Source of the DNA: CAYFXE01 sp964347035
GTDB taxonomy: Bacteria > Acidobacteriota > Aminicenantia > Aminicenantales > Aminicenantaceae
Length of the DNA stretch: 44,070 bases
Direction of reading: 5' to 3'
Assembly: GCA_964347035.1 (NCBI GenBank)
Contig: CAYFXE010000025.1
Span: 1 to 44,070, forward strand
Shown here in pieces: positions 8,018 to 15,753 of the stretch. The translations under genes were made by a program, and so were the position numbers. The notes under the pieces were generated by a model. The model saw only the letters and a list, made by a program, of their open reading frames with translations, had not been told where the DNA came from and did no database searches. Within the stretch, counting starts at the first letter, position 1; the number at the start of each line of letters is the position of its first letter.

Positions 8018-9184
8018 ATGTCTATCCATCCTCTTCTTAATAAAGAAAAACAACGCCTCGCAAGACATTATGAAAAGGAGAAAAGATGGCTGGGACTGGC
8101 TGGCGTAGCTTTGTCCCTCATCCTTCTTTTGGCATTTTACTTCAGCGGGATCAGTTCCTGGCTGGCCCACCTGAAATGGGGTTCGACTTTGATCGTCACC
8201 GTCCTTTTCTATGTGCTCGTTTTTCAGATGATTATGACGGTCTTTTCTTTCCCCCTCAGTTTCTACCGCTCCTACATCCATGAACACAGATGGAATTTCT
8301 CGAATCATACGGTGAAAAGCTGGCTCTGGGAACAGGTCAAATCCTTCTGGGTGGGATTCTTGATTTTTTCGCTGCTCCTGGGACTGTTGCTCTGGGTGAT
8401 GGCCTTGTCTCCGAGATACTGGTGGTTGATCTCAGGATTGGGTATGGCGGTTGTCAGCGTCTTCTTGGCTACGATTTTTCCTATCGTGATCTATCCTCTC
8501 TTCAATAAATACACCCCGATTGAAAACAAAAAACTCACGGATGCTCTGGAAAAAATTCTCTCCAGAGGGGGGCTGAAAAGCAGCGGTTTTTTCAAGGAAG
8601 ATACGAGTCGCCAGACAAAAAAGGAAAATGCCTTCCTGGCAGGGCTGGGAAAAACTCGACGGGTTGTCCTGGGGGATAATCTCCTCGAACACATGAGCGT
8701 GCCTGAAATCGTATCCATCATGGCCCATGAGGTGGGGCATTTCCGACACAAACACATCTGGATGAATATCATGATCGGGACTGGGCAGCAGCTGATCGTC
8801 TTTTTCTTGGTGAACCTCATCATGAATGTGCTCTTCCCTGACTTTCTCTCTTCGACAAGAACGAACCTGACACTCCTGCCTCCCTTTTTCCTCCTGATTG
8901 GTGGGATCTCTGGCTTTCTTTTTACCCCGCTCAACCAAATTCTCTCCCGCCGCTTCGAACAAAGGGCTGACCGCTATTCTCTTGAGAACATCACAAATCC
9001 AAAGGATTTTATGACCGCTTTGGCTGGGTTGGCCGACCGTAACCTCTCTAATGCCTATCCAGAATGGTGGATAAAACTCCTGTACTACTCTCATCCACCT
9101 ATAGGAGAACGCCTTCAAATGGCTGAAACCTTCGCCAAGAAAAACGCAGAGGAAGATAATAGAAGTATTCCTAAATCCTTATAG
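8018..9184 (+). CDS. M48 family metalloendopeptidase (Ste24/CAAX protease-like)
   Basis: A 388-residue membrane zinc protease of the Ste24 branch. HEVGHFRHKH at residues 237-246 holds the HExxH zinc site, and FEQRADRYSL downstream supplies the third ligand Glu. About five hydrophobic helices lie before the catalytic domain (residues 24-160) and two more after it, as in Ste24 enzymes. SFYRSYIHEHRWNFSN near residue 82 is a conserved Ste24 block. Bacterial members act in membrane protein quality control rather than CAAX processing. The frame stays open far upstream (to 7601, antisense to the permease gene), so the start was set by AAAGGA 10 bases before ATG 8018; ATG 8009 and 7982 are alternatives. 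Confidence 0.88.
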   Translation: MSIHPLLNKEKQRLARHYEKEKRWLGLAGVALSLILLLAFYFSGISSWLAHLKWGSTLIVTVLFYVLVFQMIMTVFSFPLSFYRSYIHEHRWNFSNHTVKSWLWEQVKSFWVGFLIFSLLLGLLLWVMALSPRYWWLISGLGMAVVSVFLATIFPIVIYPLFNKYTPIENKKLTDALEKILSRGGLKSSGFFKEDTSRQTKKENAFLAGLGKTRRVVLGDNLLEHMSVPEIVSIMAHEVGHFRHKHIWMNIMIGTGQQLIVFFLVNLIMNVLFPDFLSSTRTNLTLLPPFFLLIGGISGFLFTPLNQILSRRFEQRADRYSLENITNPKDFMTALAGLADRNLSNAYPEWWIKLLYYSHPPIGERLQMAETFAKKNAEEDNRSIPKSL

Positions 9185-9293
9185 AGTGAATTTCTGAAGA
9201 AACTCGTCAAGCTAGGTGGGATGTTGAGACTTGATCCAAAAAATCCTCTACTTTCCCGTTAATATAGAAATGTTCACCTAGACCAAAACCAAT

Positions 9294-9322
9294 TTGACTA
9301 ATCACACCTCAGCGATTATTCT
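9294..9322 (+). promoter_or_regulatory. Sigma-70-type promoter for the kinase gene
   Basis: TTGACT at 9294-9299, a 17-base spacer, and TATTCT at 9317-9322 give a plausible housekeeping promoter. Transcription would start near 9329, downstream of the ATG at 9323, which argues that translation starts at 9353. Confidence 0.5.
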
Positions 9323-9352
9323 ATGCTTTGGATTGCTAAGGATCCTGCTGAC

Positions 9353-11833
9353 ATGAAGTGCTCCAAGTGCAACTTTGAGAACCCAAAAACATCCCGCTTT
9401 TGCGGTCAGTGTGGAACGCCTTTACCTTCAGAGGAGGACTTCCAAACTTCTCCCACTAAAACCCTTGAAACCCCGATTAAAGAACTGACCAGAGGAACCA
9501 CTTTTGCCCACCGGTATGACGTCATTGAGGAAATTGGAAGCGGAGGGATGGGCAAAGTCTTTAGGGCAGTGGATAAGACCATAGATGAAGAGGTGGCCTT
9601 AAAAGTCCTCAATCCCGATATTGCTGCCGATGAGAAGATGATCAACCGCTTCCGGAATGAGCTGAAGATGGCCCGCAGAATCACCCATAAAAACGTCTGC
9701 CGGATGTATGACTTCAGTCAGGAACAAGGAACTCAATTCATCATCATGGAGTATGTTCCGGGAGAGGATCTGAGGAGTTTGATCAAGAGGATAGGCCAAT
9801 TCACCATGGGAAAGACCATTCTCATAGCCAAGCAAATCTGTGAGGGGCTGGCAGAGGCCCACAGATTGGGCATAGTACACAGAGATCTCAAGCCTCAGAA
9901 CATCATGATCGATAGAGAAGGTAATGCCCGGATCATGGACTTTGGGATCGCACGATCTCTAAAATCAAGGGGGCTAACAAAAGAAGACACGGTTATCGGG
10001 ACTCCGGAATACATGTCGCCCGAACAGGTCGAGGGAAAGGAGATCGACCATCGTTCTGATCTTTACTCTCTGGGAGCTATCCTTTTCGAGATGTTGACGG
10101 GAAGAGTTCCTTTTCAAGGTGACACTCCTTTCAGCATCGCTATAAAACACAAGAGCGAACCACCTCCCAACCCTCGGTACATCAACAATCAAATTACCGA
10201 AAACATCAGCCGGTTAATCCTTCGCTGTCTGGAAAAAGACAGACAGAGGCGGTATCAGAGTGCTGAGGAGCTGCTGACCGAACTGAACAAAATAGAAAAG
10301 GGAGTTCCCACGACGGATAAGGTTTTACCAGAAGGAGGACTGAGGGAAAGGAAGAAATTCCCCTGGAAAAAGATCGCTCTCTATGCCGGAGTGCCGATTA
10401 TGCTGGCTTTACTGATTTTTGCTGGCCTCTCTCTGTTCACCGGTCGCCAGGAGACCATCTATTCTATCGCCGTATTGCCTTTAAAAAATCTCTCCGGTAA
10501 CCTTGATCAGGAGTACTTTGCTGACGGCATGACCGAGGCCCTGATTTCCAACCTGACTCAGATAAAAGCACTCCAGCGGGTTATTTCCAGCACATCCGTG
10601 ATGCAGTACAAAGATGCTCAAAAGCCCCTTCCCGTAATTGCCCGCGAACTCGATGTCGATGGCATCGTCGAAGGCTCGATTCTGGTTTCAGGACAACGGG
10701 TAAAAATCAACGTACGGTTGATAGAGGCAAGGACAGACCGAAATCTCTGGTCCAAGAGTTACGAGCGGGACTTGAGCGATATCCTTGTGTTGCAGAACGA
10801 ATTAGCCCGATCGGTCGCCGAGGAAATAAAGATCGCAGTTGCTCCAGAGGAAAAAGCACTCTTAGCTCAAGCACAGACAGCTAATCCTGAGGCTTATCAA
10901 CTCTATCTTAAAGGGCGCCATTTTTGGAATAAAAGGACTGAAGATGGGTTGTATAAGGCTCTTGAGCACTTCGAGGGAGCGATCGAAAAGGACCCAGATT
11001 ACGCCCTCGCCTATGCTGGACTGGCCGATACGTACAACATGCTTGGCACCTATGTCTTTCTCCCCTCCTTAAAAGCCTTTCCCCAAGCCAAAGAAGCTGC
11101 TCTAAAGGCTTTAGAAATAGATGAAACACTCACCGAAGCTTATGTTTCCCTCGCCTACGTGAAGTATCTTTTTGACTGGGATTGGTTCGGGGCGGAAGCA
11201 GACTTTAATTGGGCCATTGGCCTCAATCCCAGCTATGCCACGGCTCATAATTATTATGGAATGTTCTTAAAAAATATGGGCCGATTCGACGAGGGCCTTT
11301 TAGAAATGGCCAAAGCCATAAATCTCGATCCTCTCTCCCTCCCGATCAGCACGGGTATTGGATATCTTCTTTTCCAATCAGGTCAATATGACCAAGCAAT
11401 AGAACAATGTAAAAAGGTATTCGAAATAGATACCACCTTTCCAGAGGCGCATAGAGTCATGGGATTAACCTATCTAAAAAAATCCATGTATGAGGACTCG
11501 GTAGAGGAACTCCGCAAGGCTGTTGAGTATTCAGGAGGCAGCGCCCTCTATTCGGCAGAGCTTTCCCTTGTTTACGCTTCCGCAGGAAATCCGGAAGAAA
11601 CTCAAAAAATACTGGAGGAGTTACAGGAACGCTCAAAGACTAAATATGTTCCCCATTACAGCTATGCCGTTATTTACGCTGCTCTAGGAGACATTGATCA
11701 AGCCTTCTTCTATCTTGAAAAGGCTTTTGAAGAGAAATCGAGTATGATCGCTGAGATAAAAGTCGATCCTAACCTTGACAGCTTACGTGTCGACCCAAGA
11801 TTTTCTACAATACTGGAAAAGATGGGACTGTAA
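9353..11833 (+). CDS. Transmembrane Ser/Thr protein kinase with zinc ribbon, TolB-like and TPR domains
   Basis: An 826-residue receptor-type kinase. Residues 3-20 form a zinc ribbon (C3, C6, C17, C20). The kinase domain spans about 55-312 with glycine loop GSGGMG (62-67), Lys84 in VALK, Glu103, catalytic HRDLKPQN (176-183) and DFG (196-198), so it should be active. One membrane helix lies near 340-362. Residues 368-495 match the TolB/FlgO-like domain often found after CadC-type regulators (IAVLPLKNLSG..., YFADGMTEALI). From about 510 to the end there are TPR repeats. By topology the kinase is cytoplasmic and the TPR part periplasmic, suggesting envelope sensing. AAGGAT lies 10 bases before the chosen ATG. 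The gene ends 8 bases before the convergent solenoid gene. Confidence 0.92.
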   Translation: MKCSKCNFENPKTSRFCGQCGTPLPSEEDFQTSPTKTLETPIKELTRGTTFAHRYDVIEEIGSGGMGKVFRAVDKTIDEEVALKVLNPDIAADEKMINRFRNELKMARRITHKNVCRMYDFSQEQGTQFIIMEYVPGEDLRSLIKRIGQFTMGKTILIAKQICEGLAEAHRLGIVHRDLKPQNIMIDREGNARIMDFGIARSLKSRGLTKEDTVIGTPEYMSPEQVEGKEIDHRSDLYSLGAILFEMLTGRVPFQGDTPFSIAIKHKSEPPPNPRYINNQITENISRLILRCLEKDRQRRYQSAEELLTELNKIEKGVPTTDKVLPEGGLRERKKFPWKKIALYAGVPIMLALLIFAGLSLFTGRQETIYSIAVLPLKNLSGNLDQEYFADGMTEALISNLTQIKALQRVISSTSVMQYKDAQKPLPVIARELDVDGIVEGSILVSGQRVKINVRLIEARTDRNLWSKSYERDLSDILVLQNELARSVAEEIKIAVAPEEKALLAQAQTANPEAYQLYLKGRHFWNKRTEDGLYKALEHFEGAIEKDPDYALAYAGLADTYNMLGTYVFLPSLKAFPQAKEAALKALEIDETLTEAYVSLAYVKYLFDWDWFGAEADFNWAIGLNPSYATAHNYYGMFLKNMGRFDEGLLEMAKAINLDPLSLPISTGIGYLLFQSGQYDQAIEQCKKVFEIDTTFPEAHRVMGLTYLKKSMYEDSVEELRKAVEYSGGSALYSAELSLVYASAGNPEETQKILEELQERSKTKYVPHYSYAVIYAALGDIDQAFFYLEKAFEEKSSMIAEIKVDPNLDSLRVDPRFSTILEKMGL

Positions 11834-11841
11834 AAACAGAC

Positions 11842-12549
11842 TTATTTGATGACTTTCCCTTTGACGTTGCTTATCCTGACTCTTCCACTCCCATCATCTT
11901 TGATGGTTACGTCACCATCCACGCCATCGATATTTATCGAGCCGGAGCCATCGTCAACCGAGACAGTTCCCGAGACATCTCTCACCTCTATTCCGCCTGA
12001 GCCATCATCAATATCCACATCTCCCCGGATATTGGCCACATCGATATCTCCTGATCCATCATCTATTCGGAGTGGCCCCATGATATCTTTGATCATCATT
12101 TCACCAGAACCATCATCAATAAATACCTTTCCTGAGATGTTGTCGACTTTTATCCATCCAGAGCCATCATCAACTTCAAGATCGAGGTTGGTCGGCACAT
12201 ATACTGTCAGGTTGATCAGCTTTTTCCTGAAGGAAAAAACCGAAAACCGTTCCTTCATCAGGCTGATCAGGACGGCTCTGTCTCCCTGTTTCTCCAGCGA
12301 GAGTCTGACTCTCTCCCGGATAAATTTCTGGGCATTGTCCTCGCTTCTTCCCTCCAAGATGATTTCCGCTTCCGCATTTATGTTTTTTAGACCTTCCTGA
12401 CCAGAGACGATTAAGAATCCAGCACCGCAGTCGATCTCCAACCTCTTAATTCCCTCAGCCGACATGCTCAAGTTCTTAACCTCTTGATAAGCCGAGGTCA
12501 AAGACGCACACAAAAAGAACAAGATAAGAAAAATAATCTTAAATTTCAA
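11842..12549 (-). CDS. Exported DUF4097-like beta-solenoid protein with DDGSG repeats
   Basis: About 235 residues with a signal peptide (MKFKIIFLILFF...TSA). The C-terminal half contains six DDGSG motifs spaced exactly 18 residues apart (the last spacing is 19), each followed by a hydrophobic-alternating strand such as IDVANIRGDV. This is the pattern of a right-handed beta-solenoid, as in DUF4097/DUF2807 adhesin-like proteins. A frame start at ATG 12567 exists, but AAGGAGGT lies inside that extension, 5 bases before TTG 12549, so the TTG is preferred. The protein is a distant relative of the SGD-repeat protein at 30014-30973. It is probably periplasmic or surface-exposed; ligand unknown, though the acidic DDGSG turns could bind calcium. 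Confidence 0.8.
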   Translation of the reverse strand: MKFKIIFLILFFLCASLTSAYQEVKNLSMSAEGIKRLEIDCGAGFLIVSGQEGLKNINAEAEIILEGRSEDNAQKFIRERVRLSLEKQGDRAVLISLMKERFSVFSFRKKLINLTVYVPTNLDLEVDDGSGWIKVDNISGKVFIDDGSGEMMIKDIMGPLRIDDGSGDIDVANIRGDVDIDDGSGGIEVRDVSGTVSVDDGSGSINIDGVDGDVTIKDDGSGRVRISNVKGKVIK

Positions 12550-12680
12550 AATGACCTCCTTATTCATAGACTTATGGTTTTATAAGAAAATACGTAGCGA
12601 CTCATAAAAAGGTTCCCAGCTAATTTCAAAACCTATTCATCTAGAGGGATGTCATCGAGGAGAATCATGATTGAACTGGG

Positions 12681-12719
12681 ATGACAGCTTCAGAATCCCA
12701 GTATGAAAACTGCTGTCAT
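12681..12719. repeat. 8-bp perfect inverted repeat upstream of exonuclease III
   Basis: ATGACAGC at 12681-12688 pairs with GCTGTCAT at 12712-12719 across a 23-base loop. The right arm ends 18 bases before the -10 box of the exonuclease promoter, where a -35 box would lie. It could be an operator or a small dispersed palindrome. Confidence 0.4.
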
Positions 12720-12737
12720 TCTCTCCATCACTCATTG

Positions 12738-12743
12738 TATAAT
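12738..12743 (+). promoter_or_regulatory. Consensus -10 box (TATAAT) for exonuclease III
   Basis: A perfect TATAAT lies 33 bases before the TTG start. No consensus -35 is found at 17 bases; that position is covered by the arm of an inverted repeat, which might mean activator dependence. Confidence 0.45.
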
Positions 12744-12775
12744 AGCCAAATCAATTCTTGCCAAAGAGATCTGTC

Positions 12776-13567
12776 TTGAAAATCTGCACTTTTAATGTCA
12801 ATTCCATAAAAGCCAGGAAAGGCCTGATTCTCGAATGGCTCCAGCACAGAGAGAACGATATCGATATTCTCTGCTTTCAAGAACTCAAATCCGTCGAAGA
12901 ATTCTTCCCGTACCAAGATTTCGAAAAACTCGGCTACTCCTGTCTCGTCTCAGGCCAGAAAGCCTATAACGGAGTCGCTATCTGTTCAAAACTTCCAGTA
13001 GAACGAATCTTCGAAAAAGCAATCGAGGAATATTGGGATGAACAGAAGAGAATCATAGTGACAAAAATAGGCGGGGTGAACATATTCAATATTTACGCTC
13101 CTCATGGAGATGAGAGAGGAACTGAAAAATTTTCTTATAAGATGGACTGGTATGAAAAGCTTCGATCCTTTCTCGATAAACATTTCACCAGGGATGACTC
13201 CCTCATTTTGGTGGGAGATTTTAACGTGGCCCGAGAGGATAGGGATGTTTGGTCTCCCGAAGAGCTCCGGGACACCATAGGTACTATGCATGAGGAAAGG
13301 CAGGCTTTCGAGGAACTTCTCGACTGGGGGATCATCGACTCATTTCGCCAACTTTACCCAGAAAAACAACAGTTTACTTGGTGGAATTACATTGGTGGCG
13401 CCATCTGGAGAGACCAGGGCATGAGAATCGATTATGTGCTCTGTACAAATCCTTTGATCGAGAAAATAAAAAATATGGAAGTGGATCTGTGGCCCCGGAA
13501 ACGAAGAACCCCAAAGCCCTCTGATCACGCACCACTCATCGCCACGCTTGACGTGTCAGGGAAGTGA
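12776..13567 (+). CDS. xth: Exodeoxyribonuclease III
   Basis: A 263-residue endonuclease/exonuclease/phosphatase-family enzyme that cleaves at abasic sites and degrades 3' ends during base-excision repair. Conserved motifs are all present: FNVNSIKAR with Asn7, the metal ligand Glu36 in CFQELK, IYAPHGD, GDFNVA with the catalytic Asp/Asn pair, RIDYVL and the final SDHAPL with the Asp-His dyad. The length fits the ExoA/Xth family (250-270). An upstream in-frame TTG exists at 12758, but TTG 12776 is preceded by AAGAGA at 6 bases and yields the family-typical MKICTFNVNSI N-terminus. The gene stands alone, divergent from the solenoid gene and followed by a repeat cluster. Confidence 0.95.
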   Translation: MKICTFNVNSIKARKGLILEWLQHRENDIDILCFQELKSVEEFFPYQDFEKLGYSCLVSGQKAYNGVAICSKLPVERIFEKAIEEYWDEQKRIIVTKIGGVNIFNIYAPHGDERGTEKFSYKMDWYEKLRSFLDKHFTRDDSLILVGDFNVAREDRDVWSPEELRDTIGTMHEERQAFEELLDWGIIDSFRQLYPEKQQFTWWNYIGGAIWRDQGMRIDYVLCTNPLIEKIKNMEVDLWPRKRRTPKPSDHAPLIATLDVSGK

Positions 13568-13775
13568 CTCAGTAACTCAGTAATTCCAGTGTCATGCCCT
13601 GTCTTCCTTATCATTCCCGCGGAAGCGGGAATCCAGTAAAAAAGGAACTGGATCCCTGCTTCCGCAGGGATGACGAACAAAGGAACTAGCTTCTCGCATT
13701 CGCTGGGACAAGATTGGATTCCTGCTACCTGCTTTCGCAGGCACAAGCTCCGCAGGAATGACAATAAACAGCAGG
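13566..13775. repeat. Cluster of REP-like palindromic units
   Basis: Three palindromes follow the exonuclease stop. ATTCCCGC/GCGGGAAT (13613-13632) and ATCCCTGC/GCAGGGAT (13652-13671) each have 4-base loops, and ATTCCTGC/GCAGGAAT (13718-13759) encloses a smaller CCTGC/GCAGG hairpin. They belong to the widespread class with GGATTCC...GGAATGAC ends. The cluster opens with tandem ACTCAGTAACTCAGTAA. A related cluster lies at 29781-29884. It sits between convergent genes, so it may also help terminate transcription. Confidence 0.75.
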
Positions 13776-13813
13776 AATAAGATAAGGAACAGGATAATGA
13801 GGAAATGACCCTT

Positions 13814-15151
13814 TTATGCGTTGAGGTTTCTGATTCTTTCCAACCTCTCCTGAATGTTTATTCTCTTCCCTTGCTCATCGACGACAAAAATTCCCCCATC
13901 GATGATCTTCGTCGTCCAATCGACAGCGTTAGAGAACTCCTCCCTCCCCTCCCAAAGATAGGGAACAGGAAAATATCCCATTCTAAACACGGTGTAGAGT
14001 CCATCACTCGTGTATAAATCTTTAATATTCCTTTCCATATCCCTTATTAAGACGGTAGCTTCTTCCCACAATTCCTCGGTATTCTCAGCAAGCTCCTTGC
14101 TCAGGATGATATCCTTCACAGCGTTCCTCTTCCGGAACTCAGGGTAGAATCTTAGAGCAGCTTTTGTTATCTGAACGCTCTCGTTGACAACCTCCGGATT
14201 GGCCAAAAACAAAGCCTCGGAATAACTCACAACATGAATAATCTCCGGGCTCTGCGTGTTCTCCGGTTCCACATCATCCATCAAAGCGGTGACAGCTGCC
14301 AGCTGCTGCTTCGCCCTCTGGGCGTCAGGAGAAAAGTAGTCTAGCCCGGCCCGAGGCTGGTAGATCACACGGAAATTCCTGTCCTCGAGCTGTTTGACGA
14401 GTTTCAGCAGGGCCCGCGCCTTGGCCAGATCTCTGACACCCCAGGTGGACTTTGGCGTGTTCAACATATTCTGAAGAACTAGATATTTGATGCCATGGAG
14501 TTTTGCTGTCCTGGCGGCGAGGTAGGCTGACACGATGTAAGTCAGGTCATCGGCTCCCCGGAAGGCAAAATGGTGGGACAAATTCGGCTCGTAGGGTTTT
14601 TCGACGGAGGCGAAGTATCTTAAAGTTTCGATATGCTGATCTAAGCCCTGTTTGACGCTGAGAGGTCCTCTGCCGTCGATCTGGTTGAACCACCACAGCG
14701 ACAGGGCGTGCCAGGCCATGTTAAGATTTTCTTCCAGAATTTTCGCCACCTGAGGGATATTGTTTGTCGCCGAATAGGCTCTGACCAACAAGGGGGAGGC
14801 ATCTTCGCGGATGGCCCGGAGTTCGAAAGCATTGTTAAACGGAACACCTCCGCCGTTGGGTAAATCACCCCAGTCTTCCCCGAATTTAGATTGGCTCAGC
14901 TGAGAAGACCCCACCGAGACGATATCGAGAAGTCGACTCTTGGATAATGTTTTCAGCCATTCCGAAAACAGGGCCAATGCTTTTTCCCTGTCTTTGAGAT
15001 AGGGACCAACATGAGCCCTGGTTAGAGGGAGCTGGTTCAGCCGCCGGGCAAACGCCAGCCGGATGATCAGATGGTCCTTAGCGGTTCCGTATTCTCTGTA
15101 ATCATAGCCCGGGAAAGGACGAATTTTCCTCCCTGATGAGTTTCTCGCCAA
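13814..15151 (-). CDS. Cobalamin-dependent mutase-like catalytic part (3' part of a frameshifted gene)
   Basis: This 445-codon frame encodes most of a TIM-barrel protein resembling the catalytic subunit of carbon-skeleton mutases such as glutamate mutase MutE. The comparison rests on pattern only: GGGVPFNNAFEL, WWFNQIDGRGPLSV, and the long AHVGPYL-containing helix region are placed as in that fold. It probably belongs with the 180-codon frame at 15102-15644, which holds a B12-binding domain. The two frames overlap, and family-like sequence switches frame at TTTCCCGGG near 15105-15115. The formal TTG start at 15151 has no Shine-Dalgarno sequence, and its first 12 residues look out of frame. 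Either one base is wrong or lost, or the gene is recently broken. Substrate unknown. Confidence 0.6.
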   Translation of the reverse strand: MARNSSGRKIRPFPGYDYREYGTAKDHLIIRLAFARRLNQLPLTRAHVGPYLKDREKALALFSEWLKTLSKSRLLDIVSVGSSQLSQSKFGEDWGDLPNGGGVPFNNAFELRAIREDASPLLVRAYSATNNIPQVAKILEENLNMAWHALSLWWFNQIDGRGPLSVKQGLDQHIETLRYFASVEKPYEPNLSHHFAFRGADDLTYIVSAYLAARTAKLHGIKYLVLQNMLNTPKSTWGVRDLAKARALLKLVKQLEDRNFRVIYQPRAGLDYFSPDAQRAKQQLAAVTALMDDVEPENTQSPEIIHVVSYSEALFLANPEVVNESVQITKAALRFYPEFRKRNAVKDIILSKELAENTEELWEEATVLIRDMERNIKDLYTSDGLYTVFRMGYFPVPYLWEGREEFSNAVDWTTKIIDGGIFVVDEQGKRINIQERLERIRNLNA

Positions 15152-15644
15152 ACGATAATCTTAATTCATCATAGACCGCACTCTCTCTGATAGTTCTTGG
15201 AATCCGGGATTCAGGAACGCCTAATTTTTGTAAAGTTTCCATCGGGGTTTCATCTCCGAAAAAAGTCTTAAATCGTCCTCTAAATTCTTTGTCGACCAGA
15301 TTACACGACTCAGGAAGACCAGCAAAATATATCTCTTTAAGTAGACCCCCTTTCGTGAGTGAAAGGCTTTGGTCGTTCTCGATTTGACGGACTAACTTGA
15401 CGAAAGACTCCAGGGCCTGTGTCGGATCCAGGCGATAGCTGAAGCCAACATGGGTGATTTTATTGTCTGTTATCCACTTTTTGAAAATCTCGAAAGAAGA
15501 TCGGTTGGAAATCTTGTCGACGGATTCGGCAATCGTGGCGTCGGAGATAAAAACCGTATAACCACATTCTTGAAGGAGTTGAGCCACACTGCTTATACCC
15601 AGGGTATGGGCATCCAAGGCCGACTTCACTAAACCATATCTCAT
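15102..15644 (-). CDS. B12-binding domain protein (5' part of the same frameshifted gene)
   Basis: A 180-residue frame whose N-terminus carries the cobalamin-binding signature DxHxxG (D11, H13, G16) in LDAHTLGI, where the His would replace the lower ligand of B12. The following segment LLQECGYTVFISD is the expected first strand-helix of the B12 Rossmann-like domain, and VGFSYR recalls the second conserved part. Residues 125-180 form a linker leading toward the barrel, and the frame ends with SSFPGL and a stop just where the other frame reads FPGYDYREYG. This supports a single B12-domain/barrel protein of about 610 residues before the shift. No clear ribosome site precedes the ATG at 15644. 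The exported protease gene lies 109 bases upstream on the same strand. Confidence 0.6.
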   Translation of the reverse strand: MRYGLVKSALDAHTLGISSVAQLLQECGYTVFISDATIAESVDKISNRSSFEIFKKWITDNKITHVGFSYRLDPTQALESFVKLVRQIENDQSLSLTKGGLLKEIYFAGLPESCNLVDKEFRGRFKTFFGDETPMETLQKLGVPESRIPRTIRESAVYDELRLSFGEKLIREENSSFPGL

Positions 15645-15753
15645 CGGTAAACATTCTATTCAATCTTGAGAAATGGTCAACTCGTCTTTTCCGAAAGGAA
15701 ATCTCGAAGGATATCCGGATCTGACAAGAGACAGGATCAGATTAACGATTCAC

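Noticed and set aside
11846..12400. Open frame of 184 codons on the plus strand
   Set aside because: It is the antisense shadow of the DDGSG repeats; the protein is low-complexity Ser/Pro/Thr-rich, with no ribosome site.
13566..13775. CRISPR-like spaced repeats
   Set aside because: The repeated words are palindromic REP-like units of unequal spacing with no constant direct repeat, and no cas gene is near.
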